Positions 1 through 6,076 of a DNA stretch of 7,906 nt are shown piece after piece; positions within the stretch are counted from its first letter, which is position 1, and the number at the start of each line of letters is the position of its first letter. The position numbers and the translations under genes are program-made. The notes beneath the pieces are model-generated. The model was not told where the DNA came from, ran no database searches, and saw only the letters and a list, made by a program, of their open reading frames with translations. The stretch covers positions 1 through 7,906 of the forward strand of contig WFVN01000119.1 of assembly GCA_015491615.1 (NCBI GenBank), given 5' to 3'. Source of the DNA: Gammaproteobacteria bacterium. GTDB lineage: Bacteria > Pseudomonadota > Gammaproteobacteria > S012-40.

Positions 1-1002
1 GAAACTGAGGCTGCTGTAGAGGGCCTGCCCCCGCCCCGCCAGGGCACCAGGAAAATAGAGGTGGACCAGATGGATGGCGACGGCGTGGTAGAGACCGAAA
101 CTGGCCGCGTGCAGGGTCTGGGCGAGGGCCATGACCACCGGCTGGTCCACCAGGTGGGCGATGAGCACCCAGCGCAGCGCGGTGAGCAGGAGACTGGCCA
201 CCATGAGGGCGCGCAGGCTGTAGCGAGCGAACAGATGCCCGGCCATCAGAAACACGACGATCTCCGCCACCACCCCCCAAGACCACAGGGCACCCACCGC
301 CAGGCCGGGGTAGCCGTGTCCCTGGAGGAGGATGGAAAAGAAGGGGTAATAGGGCCCGTGGGAGAGCTGGTTGAGGAAACAGACCAGCAGCAGGGCGATC
401 ACTTCCGGCCGCCGCAGCACCGTGCCCAGTGCCGGCCGGGGGCCGTCGTGGGGTCGCCCGGGGGCCTCCCCCACCGTCAGACTGGAGAGCCAGATGAACG
501 CGAACAGGGCGGCGAGGATCCACGGCAGGGCCTGGATACCCGGCCCCGCAACCAGGGGGCCGAGGGCGAAGACGGCGGCGATGAACCCTACCGAGCCCCA
601 CAGACGCACATGGGCGTAGCGGTGGCTGTCCTTCCCCAGGTGATTGAGGGTGATCGCCTCGAACTGGGGCAGGGTGGCGTTCCAGAAAAAGCTGAAGGCC
701 GCCATCACCAGGGCCATGTCCCAGTAACCACCCACCCAGAACACCCCCAGGAAGGTGACCAGGGACAGCAGCGACGCGCTGCGGATGATGGCCATGCGCC
801 GGCCGCTGTGGTCGGCCAGCCAACCCCACACATTGGGGGCGACGATCTTGGTGGCCATGAGGATGGCGAACAGGGTGCCGATCTGCGCCGCGTCGAAGCC
901 GCGCGCCTGCAGGTACACGCTCCAGTAGGGCACCAACGCCCCCAGGGAGGCGAAATAGAACAGATAGAAGGCGGACAGGCGCCAGTAGGGAACGGCGGTC
1001 AT
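1..1002 (-). CDS. MFS transporter, HcaT/phenylpropionate-permease type (3' end cut by window edge)
   Basis: Inner-membrane transporter of the major facilitator superfamily; the substrate cannot be read from the sequence. The 334 visible residues hold about ten hydrophobic segments, the first at residues 9-31. The loop after helix 2 has a classic MFS motif A (GWLADHSGRR, residues 60-69). RLWGSVGF (133-140) and the VVAEIVVF stretch (245-251) are typical of the PPP/MFS_1-like family that includes E. coli HcaT. Family members are roughly 380-400 residues, so about 50 C-terminal residues lie outside the window. The ATG shares one base with the aroC stop (TGATG), and a G-rich GGGGCG in the last aroC codons may serve as ribosome site; a GTG one codon earlier is a possible alternative start. 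It is therefore almost certainly co-transcribed and translationally coupled with aroC. Family assignment is firm; export or import of an aromatic compound is only a guess from the family and the neighbour. Confidence 0.92.
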   Translation of the reverse strand, partial: MTAVPYWRLSAFYLFYFASLGALVPYWSVYLQARGFDAAQIGTLFAILMATKIVAPNVWGWLADHSGRRMAIIRSASLLSLVTFLGVFWVGGYWDMALVMAAFSFFWNATLPQFEAITLNHLGKDSHRYAHVRLWGSVGFIAAVFALGPLVAGPGIQALPWILAALFAFIWLSSLTVGEAPGRPHDGPRPALGTVLRRPEVIALLLVCFLNQLSHGPYYPFFSILLQGHGYPGLAVGALWSWGVVAEIVVFLMAGHLFARYSLRALMVASLLLTALRWVLIAHLVDQPVVMALAQTLHAASFGLYHAVAIHLVHLYFPGALAGRGQALYSSLSF

Positions 1003-2105
1003 CACGCCCCGGGGCGCGATGGAATCACCGGGGTGGCGGAAGTGACGTCGGCGTTCTGGGCGCGGTGACGCAGCCAGTGGTCCATGAGCACCAGGGCGGT
1101 CATGGCCTCGGCGATGGGGGTGGCGCGGATGCCCACGCAGGGGTCGTGGCGCCCCTTGGTGACCACCTCCACCGGGCGCCCTTCCACGTCCACCGTCCGC
1201 CCGGGCCTGAGGATGCTGGACGTGGGCTTGAGGGCGATGCGGGCGATGAGGTCCTGACCGGTGGAAATGCCCCCCAGGACCCCGCCGGCATGGTTGCTGA
1301 GGAAGCCCTCGGAGGTGATCTCGTCACGGTACTGGGAGCCCCGTTGTTCCACCACCGCGAAGCCGTCGCCGATCTCCACCCCCTTGACCGCGTTGATGGA
1401 CATGAGGGCGTGGGCGAGATCGGCGTCCAGGCGGTCGAAGACCGGCTCCCCCAACCCCACCGGCACGCCGGAGGCGACCACGGTGACACCGGCGCCGATG
1501 GAGTCCCCCTCCTTGCGCACGGCGGTGAGGAGGGCCTCCAGCTCGGGCACGCGTTCCGGGTCCGGGAAGAAAAAGGGATTCTCCTCCACCGCCGCCCAGT
1601 CCACCCGCTCGGCGCGGATGGGGCCGATCTGATGCACGTAGCCGCGCACCACCACCCCCAGGCGCTCGCGCAGGTATTTCTTGGCGATGGCCCCGGCGGC
1701 CACGCGCATGGCCGTCTCCCGCGCCGAGGAACGGCCACCGCCGCGGTAGTCCCGCAGGCCGTACTTCTGCTGGTAGGTGTAGTCGGCGTGGCCGGGGCGG
1801 AAACGGCGGGCGATCTCGCCGTAGTCGCGGGAGCGCTGGTCCACGTTCTCGATGAGCAGGGCGATGGGCGTGCCGGTGGTGCGCCCCTCGAAGACGCCGG
1901 AGAGGATGCGCACCCGATCCGGCTCACGCCGCTGGGTGGTGTAGCGCGACGTGCCCGGCCGGCGCCGGTCCAGTTCCTTCTGGATGTCCGCATCGGCCAA
2001 CGCCAACCCCGGCGGGCACCCATCGACGACGGCCACCAGGGCGGGGCCGTGGCTCTCGCCCGCGGTGGTGACGGTGAACAACCTGCCGAAGGAATTGCCG
2101 GACAT
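1002..2105 (-). CDS. aroC: Chorismate synthase
   Basis: Cytoplasmic last enzyme of the shikimate pathway: converts 5-enolpyruvylshikimate-3-phosphate to chorismate with loss of phosphate, needing reduced FMN, and so feeds aromatic amino acids, folate and quinones. At 367 residues it is close to E. coli AroC (361) and aligns along its length as far as can be judged by eye. The three family signatures are intact: GESHG (16-20) opening the first, GGRSSARET (123-131) in the second, and RHDPCVGIRATPIAEAM (319-335) in the third. The substrate-binding stretch RRRPGTSRYTTQRREPD (47-63) is also present. The start is supported by GAGG at 2111-2114, five bases from the ATG, and by the N-terminus matching MAGNT-type starts. 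The last ~10 residues are a short, unconserved tail. Its stop overlaps the downstream MFS transporter start. A TATACT box at 2133-2138 suggests it begins its own transcript. No residue expected for catalysis is missing. Confidence 0.98.
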   Translation of the reverse strand: MSGNSFGRLFTVTTAGESHGPALVAVVDGCPPGLALADADIQKELDRRRPGTSRYTTQRREPDRVRILSGVFEGRTTGTPIALLIENVDQRSRDYGEIARRFRPGHADYTYQQKYGLRDYRGGGRSSARETAMRVAAGAIAKKYLRERLGVVVRGYVHQIGPIRAERVDWAAVEENPFFFPDPERVPELEALLTAVRKEGDSIGAGVTVVASGVPVGLGEPVFDRLDADLAHALMSINAVKGVEIGDGFAVVEQRGSQYRDEITSEGFLSNHAGGVLGGISTGQDLIARIALKPTSSILRPGRTVDVEGRPVEVVTKGRHDPCVGIRATPIAEAMTALVLMDHWLRHRAQNADVTSATPVIPSRPGA

Positions 2106-2132
2106 GGAAACCTCGCGCTGGAAAGGGCGGGA

Positions 2133-2138
2133 AGTATA
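2133..2138 (-). promoter_or_regulatory. Candidate -10 box for the aroC-MFS transcript
   Basis: On the minus strand the sequence TATACT lies 27 bases before the aroC ATG, a good match to the sigma-70 -10 consensus in a very G+C-rich surrounding. It would give a leader of roughly 20 bases that includes the GAGG ribosome site. No clear TTGACA-like -35 box is seen 16-18 bases upstream, so this is suggestive only; activator help or chance are both possible. Confidence 0.4.
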
Positions 2139-2280
2139 GCGCGGGGGGCAGGATGGGGCCTAGCGGATCGAATCCGAAGCGATGATGGACGGCGACCCTG
2201 GTGCATCGGTTGGTCCAGGCTCGACGATGGCTACCTAACCCGTCACCGGTAGCGAGACTCAGGACCGACAGGTTCCCGGC

Positions 2281-2340
2281 CCATTATTAAAGCAATTTGA
2301 TAATTAATTTAATAACAAATACCTTTATTCAAGGTTAATT
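2281..2340 (+). promoter_or_regulatory. A+T-rich upstream region of the Fic gene, probable promoter
   Basis: 49 of these 60 bases are A or T, in a window where the genes are mostly about two-thirds or more G+C. The tract ends just before the ribosome site and start of the Fic gene, so it most likely holds its promoter. One possible sigma-70 pair is TTGATA (2297-2302) and TACCTT (2320-2325) with a 17-base spacer, but the second hexamer is a poor match and the tract offers several other TA-rich choices. High A+T is also what xenogeneic silencers such as H-NS-type proteins bind. The remaining part of this 250-base intergenic region (2139-2280) shows no gene, RNA or clear repeat. Confidence 0.5.
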
Positions 2341-2343
2341 GAA
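2328..2343. repeat. Small inverted repeat (TTCAA-6-TTGAA) before the Fic gene, possible operator
   Basis: Perfect five-base arms TTCAA (2328-2332) and TTGAA (2339-2343) flank a six-base spacer, giving a 16-base dyad immediately upstream of the ribosome site (AAGGA, 2345-2349). Its place between the likely promoter and the start codon would suit an operator. The Fic protein's own C-terminal winged helix is an obvious candidate binder, but this is inference. In an A+T-rich tract a dyad this short can easily occur by chance. Confidence 0.28.
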
Positions 2344-2355
2344 CAAGGATCAGGT

Positions 2356-3519
2356 ATGCGGCGTGGACCGACGGGCACATACGAGACCTCCACCACCGAT
2401 GGAGAAGTGGTGCGAGCCTTCGTGCCAACCCCCCTGCCTCCTCACCCACCATTGGAATTCTCACGGGCCCGCCAGCGCCTGCTTGAACGGGCCACGCTGG
2501 CCTTGGGCAAGCTGGACAGCGTCACCCTGCTCTTGCCCGATCCCGATGTCTTTCTCTACGCCTATGTCCGGCGGGAGGCCGTTCTCTCCTCACAGATCGA
2601 GGGCACGCAATCCTCGTTTTCCGACCTGCTGCTCTTCGAATTGGAGGAAGCCCCCGGCGTGCCTTTCGACGACGTGGCAGAGGTCTCCAACTACGTCGCC
2701 GCGCTGGAACACGGCGTGCACCGACTGGCCGAGGGCTTCCCCCTGTGCAACCGCCTGTTGCGGGAGATGCACGCCAAGCTCCTCTCCCGTGGCCGTGGCA
2801 GCACCCGATCACCAGGCGAATTCCGCCGCAGCCAGAACTGGATCGGGGGCACCCGCCCGGGCAACGCCCTCTTCGTTCCCCCTCCCCCGCAACGGGTGGA
2901 AGCATGCATGTCGGACCTGGAGCGCTTTCTGCACGACGACCGTCGCCCCTATCCCACTCTGGTCAAAGCGGCGTTGGCCCATGTGCAATTCGAGACCATT
3001 CACCCTTTTCTCGACGGCAACGGCAGGTTGGGCAGATTGCTGATTTCCTTCGTTCTTCACCACGAAGGGCTGCTTTCTAAGCCGTTGCTCTACCTCAGCC
3101 TCTTCTTCAAGCAGCACCGTGAGCAATACTACGCGCTATTGGACACGGTGCGGCGTGAAGGGGATTGGGAACGCTGGATCGACTTCTTTTTGGAAGGCGT
3201 CGAGCTCACGGCGGTCAACGCCGTGCAGACAGCCCGCCGATTGGTGGAATTGTTCAAGGGAGACGAGGCCCGTATCCAGAGCTTGGGGCGCAGCGCCGGC
3301 AACGTCTTGCGCGCATACCAGATGCTATGCCGGCGCCCTGTGATCACCATCAACGAGGTTCGGGAACAAACCGAGCTTTCCTATCCCACGGCATCCAAAT
3401 GTATCGAGACCTTGGAGCGGCTGGGCGTCGTGCACGAAATCACCGGGCGCAAACGGAACCGTATCTTTGCCTATGGCCGTTATATCGAGATCCTGAACGA
3501 AGGTTCGGAACCGCTGTGA
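2356..3519 (+). CDS. Fic-family protein AMP transferase, class II (Fic_N + Fic + winged helix)
   Basis: Predicted enzyme that moves AMP from ATP onto a hydroxyl side chain of a target protein (AMPylation); the target is unknown. In order along 387 residues: an N-terminal Fic_N region with the inhibitory-helix motif SSQIEG (78-83, pattern S/T-x-x-x-E-G/N, with Glu82 the inhibitory glutamate); the catalytic Fic core with HPFLDGNGRLGR (216-227), where His216 is the catalytic base, Asn222 and Arg224 are phosphate contacts and Asp220 is the metal ligand; and a C-terminal winged helix-turn-helix of about residues 320-378. Length and order match class II proteins such as Shewanella SoFic (about 370 residues). 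All motif residues needed for AMPylation are present. The start is fixed by AAGGA at 2345-2349, six bases before the ATG. It is the only plus-strand gene here, converges on hemN, diverges from aroC, and has lower G+C than its neighbours (35 of 60 bases in 3121-3180 against 43 of 60 in 6241-6300). No antitoxin gene lies next to it, in keeping with built-in inhibition. Confidence 0.96.
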   Translation: MRRGPTGTYETSTTDGEVVRAFVPTPLPPHPPLEFSRARQRLLERATLALGKLDSVTLLLPDPDVFLYAYVRREAVLSSQIEGTQSSFSDLLLFELEEAPGVPFDDVAEVSNYVAALEHGVHRLAEGFPLCNRLLREMHAKLLSRGRGSTRSPGEFRRSQNWIGGTRPGNALFVPPPPQRVEACMSDLERFLHDDRRPYPTLVKAALAHVQFETIHPFLDGNGRLGRLLISFVLHHEGLLSKPLLYLSLFFKQHREQYYALLDTVRREGDWERWIDFFLEGVELTAVNAVQTARRLVELFKGDEARIQSLGRSAGNVLRAYQMLCRRPVITINEVREQTELSYPTASKCIETLERLGVVHEITGRKRNRIFAYGRYIEILNEGSEPL

Positions 3520-3634
3520 GACGAAAGACCTCGAGGCCTTGAACGCCATTCGATGATCCGCGGAAACCGGACGTTTTCGACCGACCACCTCTCGGTGCCC
3601 AACAATCCCGATCCAGGCCCTACTGAATCCGCGC
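3520..3634. other. Convergent gap between the Fic gene and hemN, no gene seen
   Basis: 115 bases between two converging stop codons. It holds two weak inverted repeats: AAGACCTCGAGGCCTT at 3525-3540 (one imperfect pair) and ACCGA/TCGGT arms at 3580-3584 and 3592-3596. Neither is followed by a run of T on either strand, so no Rho-independent terminator is called. Termination here may be Rho-dependent or the transcripts may overlap. No open frame with a credible start was seen. Confidence 0.5.
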
Positions 3635-5032
3635 TCAGATGACCTTGGAGTACCTCTGCCCCTGGTCCTGCTTGAGGTAGCGGTCGAAGACCATGCAGAT
3701 GTTGCGGATGAGGAGGCGTCCGCGGGGGAGGACTTGGATGCCGTCCGTCTCCAGGCGCAGGAGGCCGTCGGCTTCCATGGTCTCCAGGCGTTTCAGTTCG
3801 TCGGCGAAGTAGGCGCGGAAGTCGATGCCGTGGTCCCGTTCGACGGCGGCGTAGTCGAGGCGGAAGTGGCAGATGAGGTCGGTGATGACGCGCCGGCGCA
3901 GTTTGTCGTCGGCGTCGAGGGTGATGCCGCGGAGGATGGGCAGGCGGCCGGCGTCCAGGGCCTGGTAGTAGGATTCCAGGTCCTTGACGTTCTGTGCGTA
4001 GCAGTCGTCCACCATGCCGATGGAGGTGACGCCGATGCCGATGAGGTCGCAGTCGGCGTGGGTGGAGTAGCCCTGGAAGTTGCGGTACAGGGTGCCTTCC
4101 CGCTGGGCCACCGCCAGTTCGTCGTCGGGCTTGGCGAAGTGGTCCATGCCGATGTAGACGTAGCCGGCCTCGGTGAGGCGTTCGATGGTGCGCTGGAGGA
4201 TGGCCAGCTTTTCCTGCGGGCTGGGCAGGTCTTCGGCGTTGATGCGCCGCTGCGGCTTGAACATCTCCGGCAAGTGCGCGTAGTTGAACACGGACAGGCG
4301 GTCGGGGCCGGCCTCGATGACGCGCTCCAGGGTGGCCATGAAGCTGTCCACGCTCTGGTGGGGCAGGCCGTAGATGAGGTCCAGGCTCACCGATTTGAAG
4401 CCGTGGGCGCGCGCCGCCTCCAGTACCGCCCAGGTCTCTTCCTCGCTCTGGATGCGGTTGACCGCCTTCTGCACCCGCGGGTCCAGGTCCTGCACGCCCA
4501 TGCTCAGGCGGTTGAAGCCGATCTCGCGCAGCAGGGCGATGGTCTCGGCGTCGGCCTCGCGCGGGTCGATCTCGATGGAGTACTCGCCGCTGTCGTCGTC
4601 GTGGAGACGGAAGAATTCGCGCGTCTTGGCCATCAGCTCGCGCATCTGCGCGTGGCTGATGAAGGTGGGGGTGCCGCCGCCCCAGTGGAGCTGGTCCACG
4701 GTGCGCTCGCCGTCGAACAGGGCCGATTGCAGTTCCAGTTCCCGGTACACCCGGTCCAGGTAGGGCTGGGCCAGGGCGCGGTTCTTGGTGGCGATCTTGT
4801 TGCAGCCGCAGTAGAAGCACACCGTGTCGCAGAAGGGGATGTGGAAATACAGGGACAGGTTGCGGCGCGGGCGGGCGTCGTTGGAACGGGCGCAGGCGGC
4901 GCGGTAGTCGTTCTCGGTGAAGCCGGTGTGGAAGTGCACCGCCGTGGGGTAGGAGGTGTAGCGGGGGCCGGCGGTGTCGTAACGGCGGATCAGTTCGGAG
5001 TCGAAGACGGTGCTCTGGTCGTCGCGGGTCAT
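3635..5032 (-). CDS. hemN: Oxygen-independent coproporphyrinogen III dehydrogenase
   Basis: Cytoplasmic radical-SAM enzyme that decarboxylates and oxidises two propionate side chains of coproporphyrinogen III to give protoporphyrinogen IX without oxygen, allowing haem synthesis in anoxic conditions. The 465 residues compare with 457 in E. coli HemN. The [4Fe-4S] motif CxxxCxxC is at Cys68, Cys72 and Cys75, followed at once by Cys77, which is the CFYCGC pattern of true HemN rather than the HemW/HutW look-alikes, which lack this extra cysteine. The preceding Tyr62 matches the active-site tyrosine of E. coli HemN, and GGGTP (118-122) is the SAM-binding loop. The N-terminal stretch RYTSYPTA (24-31) and the C-terminal NICMVFDRYL segment are also characteristic. 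The ATG overlaps the prmB stop (ATGA), so the two are probably translated in a coupled way; only a weak GAGAT precedes it. Nothing appears truncated. Confidence 0.97.
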   Translation of the reverse strand: MTRDDQSTVFDSELIRRYDTAGPRYTSYPTAVHFHTGFTENDYRAACARSNDARPRRNLSLYFHIPFCDTVCFYCGCNKIATKNRALAQPYLDRVYRELELQSALFDGERTVDQLHWGGGTPTFISHAQMRELMAKTREFFRLHDDDSGEYSIEIDPREADAETIALLREIGFNRLSMGVQDLDPRVQKAVNRIQSEEETWAVLEAARAHGFKSVSLDLIYGLPHQSVDSFMATLERVIEAGPDRLSVFNYAHLPEMFKPQRRINAEDLPSPQEKLAILQRTIERLTEAGYVYIGMDHFAKPDDELAVAQREGTLYRNFQGYSTHADCDLIGIGVTSIGMVDDCYAQNVKDLESYYQALDAGRLPILRGITLDADDKLRRRVITDLICHFRLDYAAVERDHGIDFRAYFADELKRLETMEADGLLRLETDGIQVLPRGRLLIRNICMVFDRYLKQDQGQRYSKVI

Positions 5033-6039
5033 GGCATCTCGTCCGGTGTTTTGCGGGTTTCCAGCAGGCGCGCGCGGGCCTCGGCGCGCTCTTCGGCGGC
5101 GGCCTGGAAGGCGCCGTGGTAGGCGGCCAGTTGCGCTTCGGTGAGGAGGAACACCCCCTCGCCGCCGCGGGCGAATTCCAGCCAGGTGAAGGGGACTTCG
5201 GGGAACAGGGCCTCCAAGGCGTCCTGGCTGGCGCCCACCTCCACCACCAGGATACCGCCGGGGTTGAGGTGCTCGGGGGCCTGGGCCAGCAGGGGCAGGA
5301 CCAGGTCCAGACCGTCGTCGCCGGCGGCCAGGGCCAGGTGCGGCTCGTGGCGGTACTCCTCGGGCATGGCCTCGATCTCGGCCCGGTCCACGTACGGGGG
5401 GTTGGAGACGATGAGGTCGTAGCGGCGCCCGGCGAGGGCGGAGAAGAGGTCCGAGCGCAGGGCGCGCACGCGGTCTTCCAGGTGGTGCCGGCGGATGTTG
5501 ATGCGCGCCACCTCGAGGGCGTCCTCGGAAACGTCCACGGCGTCCACGTGGGCGTGGGGGAAGGCGTGGGCGCAGGCGATGGCGATGCAGCCGGAGCCGG
5601 TGCCGATGTCGAGAATGGCGTGCACCTCGTCCGGGTCCACCCAGGGCTCGAAGCGCTCTTCGATGAGTTCGGCGATGGGCGAGCGGGGGATGAGGACCCG
5701 CTCGTCCACGTAGAAGGGCAGGCCGGCGAACCAGGCCTCGTGGGTGAGGTAGGGGGCCGGCAGGCGCTCGGCCACGCGCCGCTGCAAGAGGAGCAGGACG
5801 TCCTTCTTCTCGGCGTCGGTGAGGCGCGCGTCCAGGTAGTCGGCGGGCAGGTCGTGGGGCAAGTGGAGGGCGTGCAGGACCAGGGTCACGGCCTCGTCCA
5901 GGGCGTTGTCGGTGCCGTGGCCGAACCAGACGCCGGCGGCGTTGAAGTGGCTCACCCCCCAGCGGATGAAGTCGCGCACGGTGTGCAGTTGCTCGGCCAC
6001 GGAGGGCATCACGTCGGTGCCTTTTTCTTTGCTTTCCAT
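5029..6039 (-). CDS. prmB: Ribosomal protein L3 N5-glutamine methyltransferase
   Basis: SAM-dependent methyltransferase that modifies a glutamine of ribosomal protein L3 during 50S assembly. The SAM-binding motif DIGTGSGCIAIA is at residues 144-155 and the catalytic NPPY, which grips the target glutamine amide, at 213-216, followed by EYRHEP (228-233). PrmB rather than PrmC is indicated by the N-terminal helical region: RWGVSHFNAAGVWFGHGTDN (26-45) closely resembles E. coli PrmB (YfcB), as do YLT..AWF and FYVDERVLIPRSPI (109-122). About 30 charged residues at the C-terminus go beyond the E. coli protein (310 residues). The start is uncertain: the ATG at 6039 has no ribosome site, whereas AAAGG inside the frame lies seven bases before a GTG at 6012 and ten before an ATG at 6009; starting at either of the latter would shorten the protein by 9-10 residues. 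It overlaps hemN by four bases and follows the R3H-ATPase by 37. Confidence 0.96.
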   Translation of the reverse strand: MESKEKGTDVMPSVAEQLHTVRDFIRWGVSHFNAAGVWFGHGTDNALDEAVTLVLHALHLPHDLPADYLDARLTDAEKKDVLLLLQRRVAERLPAPYLTHEAWFAGLPFYVDERVLIPRSPIAELIEERFEPWVDPDEVHAILDIGTGSGCIAIACAHAFPHAHVDAVDVSEDALEVARINIRRHHLEDRVRALRSDLFSALAGRRYDLIVSNPPYVDRAEIEAMPEEYRHEPHLALAAGDDGLDLVLPLLAQAPEHLNPGGILVVEVGASQDALEALFPEVPFTWLEFARGGEGVFLLTEAQLAAYHGAFQAAAEERAEARARLLETRKTPDEMP

Positions 6040-6076
6040 GGGGTCATTCTACGCGTCGCGCCGGATTCGGGCGAGT

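Noticed and set aside
61..2252. Two long plus-strand open frames opposite the MFS gene and aroC
   Set aside because: Both are antisense to well-recognised proteins and their translations are compositionally biased with no domain features.
2230..2253. GCTACC / GGTAGC inverted repeat with 12-base spacer in the aroC-Fic gap
   Set aside because: Six-base arms without a T-run, conserved context or clear position relative to a promoter; probably chance.
3525..3540. Near-palindrome AAGACCTCGAGGCCTT as terminator between the Fic gene and hemN
   Set aside because: Short stem with one imperfect pair and no T-run on either strand; too weak to call.
2170..3631. Seven-base direct repeats flanking the Fic gene (GAATCCG at 2170 and 3625; CGATGAT at 2180 and 3551) as target-site duplications
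   Set aside because: Between gaps of about 250 and 115 bases, one or two shared seven-mers are expected by chance, and no terminal inverted repeats or integrase accompany them.
3480..4820. Minus-strand open frame (446 codons) overlapping hemN in another frame
   Set aside because: Arg/Pro/His-rich frameshifted reading of hemN; hemN itself is intact and conserved.
3734..5122. Long plus-strand open frame (462 codons) opposite hemN
   Set aside because: Low-complexity Val/Ala/Gly/Asp product without motifs, mirrored on a clear HemN; a codon-bias artefact.
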